A stretch of 64,000 nt of DNA. Source: Bradyrhizobium sp. CCBAU 51765. Lineage in GTDB: Bacteria; Pseudomonadota; Alphaproteobacteria; Rhizobiales; Xanthobacteraceae. The notes beneath the pieces are model-generated. The model saw only the letters and a list, made by a program, of their open reading frames with translations, ran no database searches and was not told where the DNA came from. The stretch lies in contig NZ_CP030038.1 of the NCBI RefSeq assembly GCF_015291725.1, positions 2,903,001 through 2,967,000 on the forward strand, written 5' to 3'. This document shows, piece by piece, positions 8,549-16,861 of the stretch. Position numbers and translations under genes: made by a program. Positions within the stretch are counted from its first letter, which is position 1. Every line of letters begins with the position of its first letter.

Positions 8549-9730
8549 TTAATTGGACGCGGGGGAGTGATTGCCGCTGTTGGGCGTTTTTTGCGTAGCG
8601 TTGGACGTCGGCGGCATCGAAGGTTTGCGCTTTCGTGGTCGACTGATTGGGTTGGGCGGTCATGCGGCAACTCCCGCAGGAGACAACGCCACCCATCGTT
8701 TGAGATTCATTGCCAGGCAGATCAGGCGCAGATGCGTCTGGTTGCGCGCCCAGCCCAGATAGCGGGCGCGCGCCCAGCGGTAGCTGCCCTTGAGGCGCGC
8801 GAAGACCTGCTCGACCGGTGCGCGGCGCTTTCCCACGGCACCGTTGAAGCGCTTCTGCCGCGCGGTCAGCGGATGATGCTTGTTGGGCCGGAACATCAGC
8901 CGCGGCTTGATGCCTCGCGCGCGCAGGCCGCTACGGCGCTCGTGCTTGTCATAGGCCTGGTCGGCATAGACCGCCTTCTCATCACCACAGACCAACTCGT
9001 CGGCGGGCACCGTATCGTTGACCGCAGCATCGGTCAGCTTGCTGCGGCGGATGATTGCCGAGCCCTGGTCGATGCCAACATGGGCCTTGTAGCCGAAGTA
9101 TCGTTTGCCGCCCTTCTTGGTCCATCGCGCATCCGGATCGCGCTTGCTGTTGACCAGTTTGCTCGGCGCCCGACCGTCCGGGCCGGGGGGCTGCGGCTCC
9201 TCTGGTGGCTTCGGCGGCTTCACCGCCGCCGGGATCAGGCTCGCGTCGATTAGTGTACCCCGCCGCACCACCAGCCCATGCGCATCGATCTGGCGCAGGA
9301 TCTCACCGAACAGCCTCTCGTCCAGGCCGGCCCGCTGCAAACTGTCGCGGAAGCGCCAGATCGTGGCGTGATCGGGTGTCTCATCGCCGAGCACAAAGCC
9401 GCAGAAATCGCGGAATGAGGCGCGGTCATCAAGCGCCTCTTCAAGCTCCGGATCGGACAGCCCGTACCATTGCTGCAGCAACAGCGCCTTGAACATCACC
9501 AGCCGCGGATAGGCCGGCGCCCCACGCTCCGGTTCCGGCAGACCGCCTAGCACGCCCCCTACCGCTGCCCAATCGACCAAGTCCCCAATCCGTCTCAGCA
9601 CCGGATTGCCTTTTCCCCGTCGCGACACCAGCGCGTCCGCAAAGCTCGGTTGTCCAACCTGTCGATAGGCCATTCCCGTCCTCCCTCAGCGGTCTAGGGA
9701 ATCGCAGATTCGCGAATATGCAAAGCTCTC
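8538..9730 (-). mobile_element. IS5-family insertion sequence
   Basis: About 1.19 kb containing one transposase and ending in GAGAGCTTTGC / GCAAAGCTCTC. Perfect inversion continues outward for 14 more bases because the element sits within the stem of a host palindromic repeat, so the exact ends and target duplication cannot be fixed from this sequence alone. Confidence 0.75.
8660..9673 (-). CDS. IS5-family transposase
   Basis: 337-residue transposase with the N-terminal DUF772 domain (RLVMFKALLLQQWYGLSDPELEEAL, FRDFCGF, PDHATIWRFR) and a C-terminal DDE core: TLIDASLIPA (first D), VYADQAYD (second D), and the E within RAPVEQVFARLK. Length and motif order are normal and the frame is intact, so the element may still be active. 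It reads opposite to thiD, about 150 bases downstream of it. Confidence 0.9.
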   Translation of the reverse strand: MAYRQVGQPSFADALVSRRGKGNPVLRRIGDLVDWAAVGGVLGGLPEPERGAPAYPRLVMFKALLLQQWYGLSDPELEEALDDRASFRDFCGFVLGDETPDHATIWRFRDSLQRAGLDERLFGEILRQIDAHGLVVRRGTLIDASLIPAAVKPPKPPEEPQPPGPDGRAPSKLVNSKRDPDARWTKKGGKRYFGYKAHVGIDQGSAIIRRSKLTDAAVNDTVPADELVCGDEKAVYADQAYDKHERRSGLRARGIKPRLMFRPNKHHPLTARQKRFNGAVGKRRAPVEQVFARLKGSYRWARARYLGWARNQTHLRLICLAMNLKRWVALSPAGVAA

Positions 9731-10047
9731 GCAAGCGGGAGAGGTCGGCGCGTCCGGGCGATGCGAAGCATCGTCCCGCGCGACGGGTGAGGGCTTTCTC
9801 CTCTTGGGGAATCCCACCGGTGAAACACCCTCTCCCCAGCCCTCCCTCGCACGCGGGGGAGGGAGCGCACCTACTTCCGGAGGGACAAGGCGATCTACCT
9901 TTGCGCCCGCTGCGGCGCCATGTCGCCTGATTGTCGCATGCGACTGATATTCGCGGGGAGGGCGAGGCGAAGTTTGATTCGTAGCTGAGGTGCCTCAAGG
10001 TTCAATCGGTCATCCCCCTGTCACGGGACATTGTTACAGGCTGGCGC
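9674..10047. other. IS5 right end plus interrupted palindromic repeat
   Basis: No gene in these 374 bases. After the IS end (9730), bases 9731-9870 hold the rest of a palindromic repeat whose order of blocks matches the intact copy at 13214-13340: GGGAGAGGTCGGCGCG, GGTGAGGGCT, CTCCTCTTGGGG, CCCTCTCCCCAGCCCTCC, then a GCGGGGGAGGGAGCGCACC end. Bases 9880-10047 show nothing recognisable. Confidence 0.6.
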
Positions 10048-10860
10048 ATGGGAAGTTACGCTGTGAGTGACGAGAGCCCGGAGCGGCGCTTTCGCACCTT
10101 GTTTATCTCCGACGTCCATCTCGGAGCCCGCGGTTCTCAAGCCGATCTCCTGCTCGACTTCCTGCGCTACCACGATGCCGACACGATCTATCTCGTCGGC
10201 GACATCGTCGACGGCTGGGCGCTGAAATCGAGCTGGCATTGGCCGCAATCGCATAACGACCTCGTCCAGAAGCTGCTGCGCAAGGCGCGCAAGGGCGCCA
10301 AGATCATCTACATCCCCGGCAATCACGACGAGTTCCTGCGCAACTATTACGGCACGCATTTCGGCGGCATCGACGTCGTCGAGAACACGGTTCACGCCGG
10401 CGCCGACGGCAAGCGCTATCTCGTCATCCACGGCGACATCTTCGATCTCGTGGTGCAGAACGCGCGCTGGCTCGCCCATCTCGGCGACAAGGCCTACGAT
10501 TTCGCGATCCAGATGAATCGCCTGGTCAACTTCTTCCGCCGCCTGTTCGGCGTGCCCTATTGGTCGCTGTCGCAATGGGCCAAGCAGAAGGTCAAGAACG
10601 CCGTCAACTATATCGGTGCGTTCGAGCAGGCGCTCGCCGCCGAGGCGCGGCGCCACGAAGCGGACGGCGTGATCTGCGGCCACATCCACTACGCCGTGAT
10701 CCGCGACGAGGCCGGCATCCGCTACATGAATTGCGGCGACTGGGTCGAGAGCTGCACCGCCCTGGTCGAGCACGACGACGGCCATTTCGAGATCATCACC
10801 TGGGCGGATCACCTGCAGAAGCCGGCAGCGGTCCCGCAGGTCGCGGCAAGAGCTGCATGA
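10048..10860 (+). CDS. LpxH-like metallophosphoesterase
   Basis: 270-residue calcineurin-like phosphoesterase of the UDP-2,3-diacylglucosamine diphosphatase (LpxH) type. The metal-binding blocks are in order: SDVHLG, GDIVDGW, GNHDE, HGDIFD and GHIHYA. No signal peptide; expected to be peripheral to the inner membrane. LpxH hydrolyses UDP-2,3-diacylglucosamine in lipid A synthesis, but alphaproteobacteria commonly use LpxI for that step, so this copy may act on another glycolipid nucleotide intermediate. It ends 13 bases before a glycosyltransferase gene, which supports a glycolipid role and co-transcription. Confidence 0.8.
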   Translation: MGSYAVSDESPERRFRTLFISDVHLGARGSQADLLLDFLRYHDADTIYLVGDIVDGWALKSSWHWPQSHNDLVQKLLRKARKGAKIIYIPGNHDEFLRNYYGTHFGGIDVVENTVHAGADGKRYLVIHGDIFDLVVQNARWLAHLGDKAYDFAIQMNRLVNFFRRLFGVPYWSLSQWAKQKVKNAVNYIGAFEQALAAEARRHEADGVICGHIHYAVIRDEAGIRYMNCGDWVESCTALVEHDDGHFEIITWADHLQKPAAVPQVAARAA

Positions 10861-10873
10861 CAAGGGCCGCCTG

Positions 10874-11919
10874 ATGCGCATCCTGGTCGCGACCGACGCC
10901 TGGCACCCGCAAGTCAACGGTGTGGTTCGGACGCTGACCAAGCTTGCCGACGCGGCCAAGGATCTCGACGTCGAATTCGCGTTCCTGACGCCGCAATCGT
11001 TCCGGACCTTCGCGATGCCGAGCTATCGCGACGTGCGGCTGGCCATGCCGCGCCCGGCCCGAATCGCGAGGCTGATCCAGGAAGCGCGTCCGGACAGCAT
11101 CCACATCGCGACGGAAGGGCCGATCGGACTGATGGTCCGCCGCTATTGCCGCCAGCGCAAGCTGCCGTTCACGACCAGCTTCCACACCCGCTTCCCCGAA
11201 TATGTGTCCGCGCCCGCGTGCCGGTGCCGGGCTCGCTGATCTGGCACGCGCTGCGCCGTTTCCATGCGCCGAGCCGTGCCGTGATGGCGGCAACCCCGGC
11301 GCTGGCCAGCGAGCTGACCGACCGCGGCTTCGACAATGTCGTGCTGTGGCCGCGCGGGGTCGATACCGGCCTGTTCCATCCCCGTGCCATCGATCTCTGC
11401 CTGCCGGCACCGGTGTTCCTGTCGGTGGGCCGGGTCGCGGTGGAGAAGAATCTCGAGGCTTTCCTCGACGTCGATCTGCCCGGCACCAAGGTCATCGTCG
11501 GCGACGGCCCGGCGCGGGTCTCGCTGGAGGAGGCCTATCCCGATGCGATCTTCCTCGGCGAGAAGCAGGGCGAGGCGCTGGCGGACATCTACGCGGCTGC
11601 CGACGTGTTCGTGTTCCCCAGCAAGACCGACACGTTCGGCCTGGTCCTGCTGGAAGCGCTCGCCAGCGGGCTGCCGGTGGCGGCCTTTCCGGTGAAAGGC
11701 CCCCGCGACGTGATCGGCGATGCGCCGGTGGGCGCGCTGGATCACGATCTGGGCCGTGCCTGCTTCGCCGCGCTCGACGTCTGTCGGCAGGACTGCGTCG
11801 CTTTCGCCGCCAACTACACCTGGGAAGCCTCGGCGCGGGTCTTTATCGACAGCATCAGGGCGGTTGGCGCGGTGTTGCCCGGCGGGAACGGGACGGAACA
11901 GCCGCGCTTCGTCGCCTAA
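10874..11919 (+). pseudogene. GT4-type glycosyltransferase, frameshifted
   Basis: Two overlapping frames reconstruct one glycosyltransferase of about 348 residues. Frame 1 (10874-11239) carries the N-terminal Rossmann half (ILVATDAWHPQVNGVVRTL, FTTSFHTRFPEY); frame 2 (in frame to 11919) carries the donor half (VFLSVGRVAVEKNLEAF, the EALADIYAAADVFVFPSKTDTFG block in pieces, LEALASGLPV). The join is at 11205-11222, where two extra C bases (or one lost base) break YVSA from RVPVPGS. It resembles diacylglycerol or phosphatidylinositol glycosyltransferases. Either a real loss or an assembly error in a GC-rich spot; both halves are otherwise well preserved. Confidence 0.7.
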
Positions 11920-12006
11920 GGCCATCTCGATCGATCGAGAACGTTTTGGGAATCCTCGCGCGGAGGTGTCTTGCCGGAGCCTCGTCGGCCGCGATACCAT
12001 TCCGCC

Positions 12007-12990
12007 ATGACCGAACAGCTCCTCCCGGTCGGCCCCGCCGACATCGAAGCCGCAGCGCGCGTGATCGCGCCTTACGCCATCCGCACCCCGCTGTTGTCCT
12101 TCCCTGTGCTCAACGAGCGTGTCGGCGCGAAGGTCTTCCTGAAGCCGGAGATGCTCCAGCGCACCGGCTCGTTCAAGTTCCGCGGCGCCTTCAACAAGGT
12201 GTTCTCGATCCCGCAGGACAAGCGCGCCGGCGGCGTGGTTGCGTTCTCCTCGGGCAACCATGCCCAGGGCGTGGCAGCCGCGGCAAAGATCCTCGACATG
12301 CAGGCGACCATCGTGATGCCGGCGGACGCGCCGCTGTCCAAGCGCGAGCGCACCAAATCCTACGGCGCCGAGGTCGTGCTGTACGATCGCGACAAGGACG
12401 ATCGCGAGGCGATCTCGCGCGGCATCGCCGAGAAGCGCGGTGCGACGCTGGTGAAGCCCTATGACGATCCCTTCGTGATCGCGGGGCAGGGCACCGCCGG
12501 CCGCGAGATCGCAGAGGACATGGCGAGCCTCGGTCTTGCCCCTGACATCGTGGTGGCGCCGGCCTCCGGCGGCGGCCTGATCGCGGGCGTCGCGACGGCG
12601 GTGAAGGCGCGCTATCCGCTGGCCGAGATCGTGGTGGCCGAGCCGGAGGCATTCGACGATCACGGCATTTCGCTGACCGCCGGCCACCGCGAGCCGCATG
12701 CACCGGCGGGGCGCACCATCTGCGATGCGCTGATGGCCTTGATGCCCGGCGAGATGACCTTCGCGATCAACAGCAAGCTGCTCGCGCGCGGCGTCACTGC
12801 ATCGGACAAGGAGGTCGGCGCGGCCGTCGCGTTCGCCTATCGCGAACTCAAGCTCGTGGTGGAGCCCGGCGGCGCCGTCGGCCTCGCCGCGCTGCTTGCG
12901 GGCCGCCTCGATGTTGCCGGCAAGAACGTCGTCATCGTGCTCTCGGGCGGGAACGTCGATGCTGATCTGTTCGCCGAGCTGGTGGCTTAG
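12007..12990 (+). CDS. Threonine/serine dehydratase family enzyme
   Basis: 327-residue fold-type-II PLP enzyme. Visible are the PLP lysine motif GSFKFRGA, the SSGNHAQGVA loop, the phosphate-binding SGGGLIAGVA glycine loop, and the C-terminal VLSGGN. The length matches catabolic-type threonine dehydratase, serine racemase and 3-hydroxyaspartate dehydratase, which lack the ACT regulatory domains of biosynthetic IlvA. It deaminates threonine or serine to a 2-oxo acid and ammonia. ATG 12007 gives the natural start MTEQLLPV; an upstream ATG at 11971 is unlikely. Followed by a repeat and a terminator. Confidence 0.85.
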   Translation: MTEQLLPVGPADIEAAARVIAPYAIRTPLLSFPVLNERVGAKVFLKPEMLQRTGSFKFRGAFNKVFSIPQDKRAGGVVAFSSGNHAQGVAAAAKILDMQATIVMPADAPLSKRERTKSYGAEVVLYDRDKDDREAISRGIAEKRGATLVKPYDDPFVIAGQGTAGREIAEDMASLGLAPDIVVAPASGGGLIAGVATAVKARYPLAEIVVAEPEAFDDHGISLTAGHREPHAPAGRTICDALMALMPGEMTFAINSKLLARGVTASDKEVGAAVAFAYRELKLVVEPGGAVGLAALLAGRLDVAGKNVVIVLSGGNVDADLFAELVA

Positions 12991-13114
12991 CCGTCATTCC
13001 GGGGCTCGCGAAGCAAGAGCGATGCGCAATTGCGCATCTGAGAATCCATTTCTCCGCCGACTCTGCCGCCGATGGATTCCGGGCCTGCGCCTTGCGGCGC
13101 ATCCCGGAATGACG
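12991..13114. repeat. Dispersed palindromic repeat (GTCATTCC...GGAATGACG)
   Basis: A 120-base imperfect palindrome opening with CGTCATTCCGGGGCTCGCG and closing with GCATCCCGGAATGACG. Internal blocks TGCGCAATTGCGCA and GAATCC are shared with copies at 33718-33829 and, more loosely, 59029-59107. Confidence 0.65.
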
Positions 13115-13138
13115 AAGCTCAAGAGCTGACATGAAGAA

Positions 13139-13172
13139 GGGGCAGAGCGGCGACGCTCTGCCCCTTTCGTTT
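13139..13172 (+). terminator. Rho-independent terminator
   Basis: A perfect 10-bp stem GGGGCAGAGC / GCTCTGCCCC around a 6-base loop, followed by TTTCGTTTT. It ends transcription from the dehydratase gene, after the repeat at 12991-13114. Confidence 0.85.
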
Positions 13173-13213
13173 TGCTCATTTCGTGGTTCGAACTCGCGGC
13201 TTGCTCGGTGCAA

Positions 13214-13340
13214 CCTCTCCCGCTTGCGGGGGAGGTCGGCGCGAAGCGCCGGGTGGGGGCTCTTTCCTCTTGGGGGGCCCTCGATTTTGGAAGCACCCTC
13301 TCCCCAGCCCTCCCCCGCAAGCGGGGGAGGGAGCGCACCT
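13214..13340. repeat. Intact copy of CCTCTCCCGCTTGCGGG palindromic repeat
   Basis: Two hairpin blocks (13214-13260 and 13299-13338) joined by a short spacer containing CTCTTGGGG. This is the same composite as the copy interrupted by IS5 at 8524/9731-9870 and gives its reference structure. Confidence 0.7.
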
Positions 13341-13354
13341 TCTTTTCTGCGCGA

Positions 13355-15082
13355 TCAGCGCATGAAGCCGCCGCGACGGTGGCCGCCGCCGTTCATGTTC
13401 GCCGCCTGGTTCATTGACTGCCGGAAGTTGTCGTTGCTGTTGACCATGCGGTTCGGGATCGCATTGAACTGCGGACGATTGTTCAGGACCTGCACCTTCT
13501 TCACCGGGGCGCTGTTGGGCTTCACGATGCCGGTGTTGCCGTTGGTGATGCGGATCGGGCGGTTCTTCGTCTGAACATTGATCGGCTTCGCGTCGATCTT
13601 CGATCCGCCCTTGCCGACATTCACCGGCATGCTCACGATCTTGCCGGGGATGCGGTTGCCGGCGTCCGGCTTGGTGTTGGTCGCGGGCAGCGTCACGATC
13701 TTGCCGATGCCGCCATTGCTCTTGCTCGTGTTGCTCGGCGCAGGCAGGGTGACGATCTGGCCGCCATTGCCGAGCTTGCCGATGCCGTTGCCGTCGACCG
13801 GCTTCTGCACGACCGGCAGATTGCCGGTCACCTGCGCGCCATTGCCCTGCTGCATCAGCGGCATGTATTTGGGCTGGCCGAGATTGCCGATCTTGATCGT
13901 CGGCGCAATGTTCTGCGGCGCCAGGAACTTGGTCGCCTGCATCAGGGGGATCTGCTTCGGCTGCGCCTGCAGCTTCAGCGCGATCTGCGCATAGGGGCTG
14001 TTGCCGTAGCTGTCGTAGAAGCTCTTGTAGGCGAGCGGCGAGTTCGCGAGCACAGCCTTGTGCCAGGCCTGCGAGATCAGGAGGTTCTTGAGCAGCCAGC
14101 GGACGTGGTCGCACAGCGGATCGTGCGGATACATCTGGATGAACTCCTGATAGTATTCCGGACGGCCCTCGGACACGACGTAGTCATAGGCCTGGCGCGT
14201 CGAACGGCTCGGCAGGCTGGAGGCCATCTGCACGACAGGGGCCTTCACCGGCGGGCGGTTGGCGGCAACCGCGGTGTCGCCGAAGAAGGTGAAGTCACTC
14301 GTCAGCGAGGAGCTCTCCCACGGGATCTGCGCGCCGCTCGTGGTCTGGTTGACCTGCAGGCGCACGCGCTTGAACAGCTGCTCGATCGGCACGTTGGGCT
14401 CGCGCGCGACGTTCAGGAACGCCTGCGTATAGGGGCTGTGACCGCCCGTGCCGTCGAGCGCCTCGGCGCCCGGCGCCGTCGAGTAGCCGACGATCGATCC
14501 GTTCGGCGCATCGACGATCGCAAGGCCGCGGCCGGCATCGTTGACCTCGGGGAACGGGTTGTTGCGGCAGGCATCGAGAATGACGATGCGCATGCGGCTC
14601 GGGATCGTCTCCAGCGTCGACATCACGTCGACGAGGCGCACCGAATTGTTGACGAGCTCGGTCGGGCTGGAGACCTTGGCGTCGACGGGAACGAGATAGT
14701 TCTCGCCGGCGAGCTGCACACCGTGACCGGCGTAATAGACCATCGCCACCGTGTTGGGACCGCGCGAGGCGACCTTGGCGGAAAAGTCCTGGACGACGCG
14801 GAGCATGTCGTCCTGGGTCAGATCGGTCGCGGCGACGACCTCGAAGCCGGCCGAGTTCAGGAACTGCGCCATCGATTGGGCGTCATCGTCGGGGTTCGCA
14901 AGCTGCGGCGCGTTCTGGTAGTTCGCATTGCCGATCACCAGCGCCACCCGCTGCTCGGGGCCTTGCAGGGCGGTGGGGGCGGGTGCAACCGGGGCGACTT
15001 GCGCGGAAACGGGCCCGCAGGCGAAGCCGAACAGGCTTCCCAGCAGGCTCGCCGTCATCAGGAAAGGCTTTAAGCGGAACAT
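13355..15082 (-). CDS. Exported caspase-like (peptidase C14) protein
   Basis: 575 residues from ATG 15082, chosen because AAGGAG precedes it by seven bases and a signal peptide follows (cleavage near VSAQ); an ATG at 15100 lacks both. Residues about 45-270 are a caspase p20-like domain with ALVIGNANYQ, the catalytic His in YYAGHG and Cys in LDACRNNPF, so the dyad is intact. The C-terminal half is low-complexity, with spaced variants of GKIVTLPA and basic Asn/Pro-rich sequence. Family members cleave after Arg or Lys or act in stress responses; the substrate here is unknown. Probably periplasmic. Confidence 0.85.
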   Translation of the reverse strand: MFRLKPFLMTASLLGSLFGFACGPVSAQVAPVAPAPTALQGPEQRVALVIGNANYQNAPQLANPDDDAQSMAQFLNSAGFEVVAATDLTQDDMLRVVQDFSAKVASRGPNTVAMVYYAGHGVQLAGENYLVPVDAKVSSPTELVNNSVRLVDVMSTLETIPSRMRIVILDACRNNPFPEVNDAGRGLAIVDAPNGSIVGYSTAPGAEALDGTGGHSPYTQAFLNVAREPNVPIEQLFKRVRLQVNQTTSGAQIPWESSSLTSDFTFFGDTAVAANRPPVKAPVVQMASSLPSRSTRQAYDYVVSEGRPEYYQEFIQMYPHDPLCDHVRWLLKNLLISQAWHKAVLANSPLAYKSFYDSYGNSPYAQIALKLQAQPKQIPLMQATKFLAPQNIAPTIKIGNLGQPKYMPLMQQGNGAQVTGNLPVVQKPVDGNGIGKLGNGGQIVTLPAPSNTSKSNGGIGKIVTLPATNTKPDAGNRIPGKIVSMPVNVGKGGSKIDAKPINVQTKNRPIRITNGNTGIVKPNSAPVKKVQVLNNRPQFNAIPNRMVNSNDNFRQSMNQAANMNGGGHRRGGFMR

Positions 15083-15183
15083 GGCGTGCTCCTTTGGCAC
15101 TCATCTCGATGCGAGATTGGTTGCGAGCAAGCTTGGCCGCGTTCGAGCCTGTGGTCCGTGATTCCTATCATCAGGGCCGCGTA

Positions 15184-15199
15184 CGTGATCTGAATCACG
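15184..15199. promoter_or_regulatory. CRP/FNR-type inverted repeat
   Basis: CGTGAT-CTGA-ATCACG, a perfect 6-bp inverted repeat matching the CRP-family core GTGA-N6-TCAC. It lies in the divergent region between the caspase and RbsD/FucU genes, 48 bases before the latter's ATG. Binding is inferred only. Confidence 0.4.
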
Positions 15200-15246
15200 C
15201 TTGGAACCTGCTATGGTGAACGATCGATTGGAGGATAGTCCGCCAC

Positions 15247-15690
15247 ATGCTGAAATCGATCGATCCGATCCTGACGCCCGACCTTCTCTGGCTGCTCGCC
15301 TCCATGGGCCATGGCGACGACCTCGTTTTCGTCGATGCCAATCACCCCGCCACCCGCATCGCGCAGAGCACCTCATCACAGTGCCTGATCCAATTGCCGG
15401 GCATGAGCATGGAGGTCGCCATCCGCGCCATTATGTCGGTCTATCCGCTCGACGATTTCGATCCCGATCCGGTGCGCGTGATGATGCCGGTCGACGATCC
15501 CGATCGGGTGCCCGAGGTGCAGCATGCGGTGCTGGCGGAGATCGCGCGCGCCGCCGGTCACCCCGTCACACCCGGCAAGCTCTCACGGGCGGATTTCTAT
15601 CGTGCGGCAGCGGCAGGCTTTGGCGTCGTGCAGGTGGGTGACAGCAGGGGCTATGGCTGCTTCCTGATCCGGAAGGGCGTGATCAGCTAG
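15247..15690 (+). CDS. RbsD/FucU family sugar mutarotase
   Basis: 147 residues covering the whole RbsD/FucU fold: MLKSIDPILTPDLLWLLASMGHGDDLVFVDANHP at the N-terminus (in segments GHGD and DANHP, the catalytic/binding part) and GDSRGYGCFLIRKGV at the C-terminus. FucU interconverts fucose anomers, RbsD those of ribose; the YGCF...KG ending is closer to FucU. No sugar transporter or catabolic gene is adjacent, so its substrate is uncertain. A GGAGGA ribosome site precedes ATG. It ends inside the last bases of the convergent VOC gene (8-bp overlap). Confidence 0.85.
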   Translation: MLKSIDPILTPDLLWLLASMGHGDDLVFVDANHPATRIAQSTSSQCLIQLPGMSMEVAIRAIMSVYPLDDFDPDPVRVMMPVDDPDRVPEVQHAVLAEIARAAGHPVTPGKLSRADFYRAAAAGFGVVQVGDSRGYGCFLIRKGVIS

Positions 15691-16066
15691 CGCGCCTCAT
15701 CAGCTCCGAGGGCCAGCCTATCCTAACGAGGAGGCCGTCAGGGCCGTTGATGCCGACTTCATACATGCCCCATTCGCGGTGACGCAGCACGCCGCCGGGG
15801 CGGATGATCAGATCGTCCACGCGCGCCGCGATGGTCTCGACCTCCGGCGTGCGAATGAAGACGCCAAAGGGATTGTGCTCCGGCACGCGCCACGGGCCGT
15901 CCCCGGCTGGCGTGAGATGCACCTCGCATCCCCAGCCCGTCACGATGACATAGCCGGTATCGCCGCCCGTGCGCGCGAAGCCGAGGCGTTCCCAGAACGG
16001 AATTGCAGCAGCAAGATCGTTGCTTGGAACGATGGCGAAAGCGCCGACGTGCGGGGTTTCAGACAT
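15683..16066 (-). CDS. VOC (glyoxalase/bleomycin-resistance) family protein
   Basis: 127 residues from ATG 16066 with a GGAGTG ribosome site; a longer frame to 16138 adds unrelated residues. Two beta-alpha-beta-beta-beta modules are visible: FAIVPSNDLAAAIPFWERLGF and the C-terminal VGINGPDGLLVRIG. The family binds small hydrophobic ligands or metals (glyoxalases, dioxygenases, resistance proteins). With only one clear domain it probably dimerises. Cytoplasmic; function unassigned. Confidence 0.8.
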   Translation of the reverse strand: MSETPHVGAFAIVPSNDLAAAIPFWERLGFARTGGDTGYVIVTGWGCEVHLTPAGDGPWRVPEHNPFGVFIRTPEVETIAARVDDLIIRPGGVLRHREWGMYEVGINGPDGLLVRIGWPSELMRRAS

Positions 16067-16209
16067 GCGTTCACTCCGCAATATTATTCGCCCAGCTGCT
16101 GCTGCTGCGCTGGCAAGCTTATCGGGACAGGCCGGCATGTCGAAGCGGCAAAAAGCCTCCCACTCGAATTTGAATGGTCTTCCGACAGGCGAGCGTCTAT
16201 CGTCGATTC

Positions 16210-16569
16210 ATGTCCCGCCTCATGTGTCTATTCGTTGCCATCATCCTGTGTCTGCTGCCCGCCGTCGCGCCCGCTGAGGCCGCGCAAAAGCGTCCCAAGC
16301 CGGTCTGGAAGGGTTATGGCTTCCTGCCCGGCTATCGCCAGCCGCTGAGCAACAGCATTCCGCTCTACAAGCAGAAGGACGCGATGCGGCGCCTCGCGCG
16401 CAACGACCGGCGCCATTGGTACATCGACCCGGTTCCTCAATATTACCGTTGGGATGGCGAGTGGCATTATTTCGGCCGCCCCGGCTTCAACGGCGGCCGC
16501 TACAATGGCGGCAGCTTTGGTCCGTGCTGGACGCGCACGCCGATCGGCCCGATCTGGAATTGCGGGTGA
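16210..16569 (+). CDS. Small secreted protein, unknown
   Basis: 119 residues from ATG 16210 with a clear signal peptide (hydrophobic run LMCLFVAIILCLLPAV, cleavage near AEAA). The mature part is aromatic- and Arg-rich, with RRHWYIDPVPQYYRWDGEWHYF and Gly/Asn-rich FNGGRYNGG before a terminal pair of Cys. This resembles small periplasmic proteins common in Bradyrhizobium, but I recognise no named domain. It is convergent with the pseudogene ending at 16581. Confidence 0.7.
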   Translation: MSRLMCLFVAIILCLLPAVAPAEAAQKRPKPVWKGYGFLPGYRQPLSNSIPLYKQKDAMRRLARNDRRHWYIDPVPQYYRWDGEWHYFGRPGFNGGRYNGGSFGPCWTRTPIGPIWNCG

Positions 16570-16580
16570 GCGCGCGGCGG

Positions 16581-16851
16581 TTAGGGAAAGCTGCGGACGA
16601 CCTCGATCAAGCCGACGATTGCGGCATTGAACGCATCGAGGTCCTCGGCCGTGTCACGAAGCCTGAGCCGCTCGCTGGGACGTTCCAATCGCGCGCAATC
16701 TTGATCGCGTAGTCTTCAGTCAGTACCGGATAGAAGATCGGCTGGTCGGGCAGGCGTGGCGGAAATGCGCGCATGCCGGATTGCTGATCAGCTCCAGCTC
16801 TTTCGGGCCGACAGGACGCCAGAGGGTGAGGGTGTCTTCGGTGGAAGACAT
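16581..16851 (-). pseudogene. Decayed ADP-ribosylation/crystallin J1-type gene
   Basis: Starting at ATG 16851 the minus strand reads MSSTEDTLTLWRPVGPKELE and then shifts frame to give LPDQPIFYPVLTEDYAIKIA and DWNVPASGSGFVTR; a third frame supplies the ending DLDAFNAAIVGLIEVV and a TAA at 16581. These pieces match, from memory, a conserved protein of about 115 residues annotated in rhizobia as ADP-ribosylation/crystallin J1. At least one small indel and an internal deletion of roughly 30 codons (at the GFVTR to AEDLDAF junction) have destroyed it. Clearly non-coding now. Confidence 0.7.
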
Positions 16852-16861
16852 CGCTGCCCCC

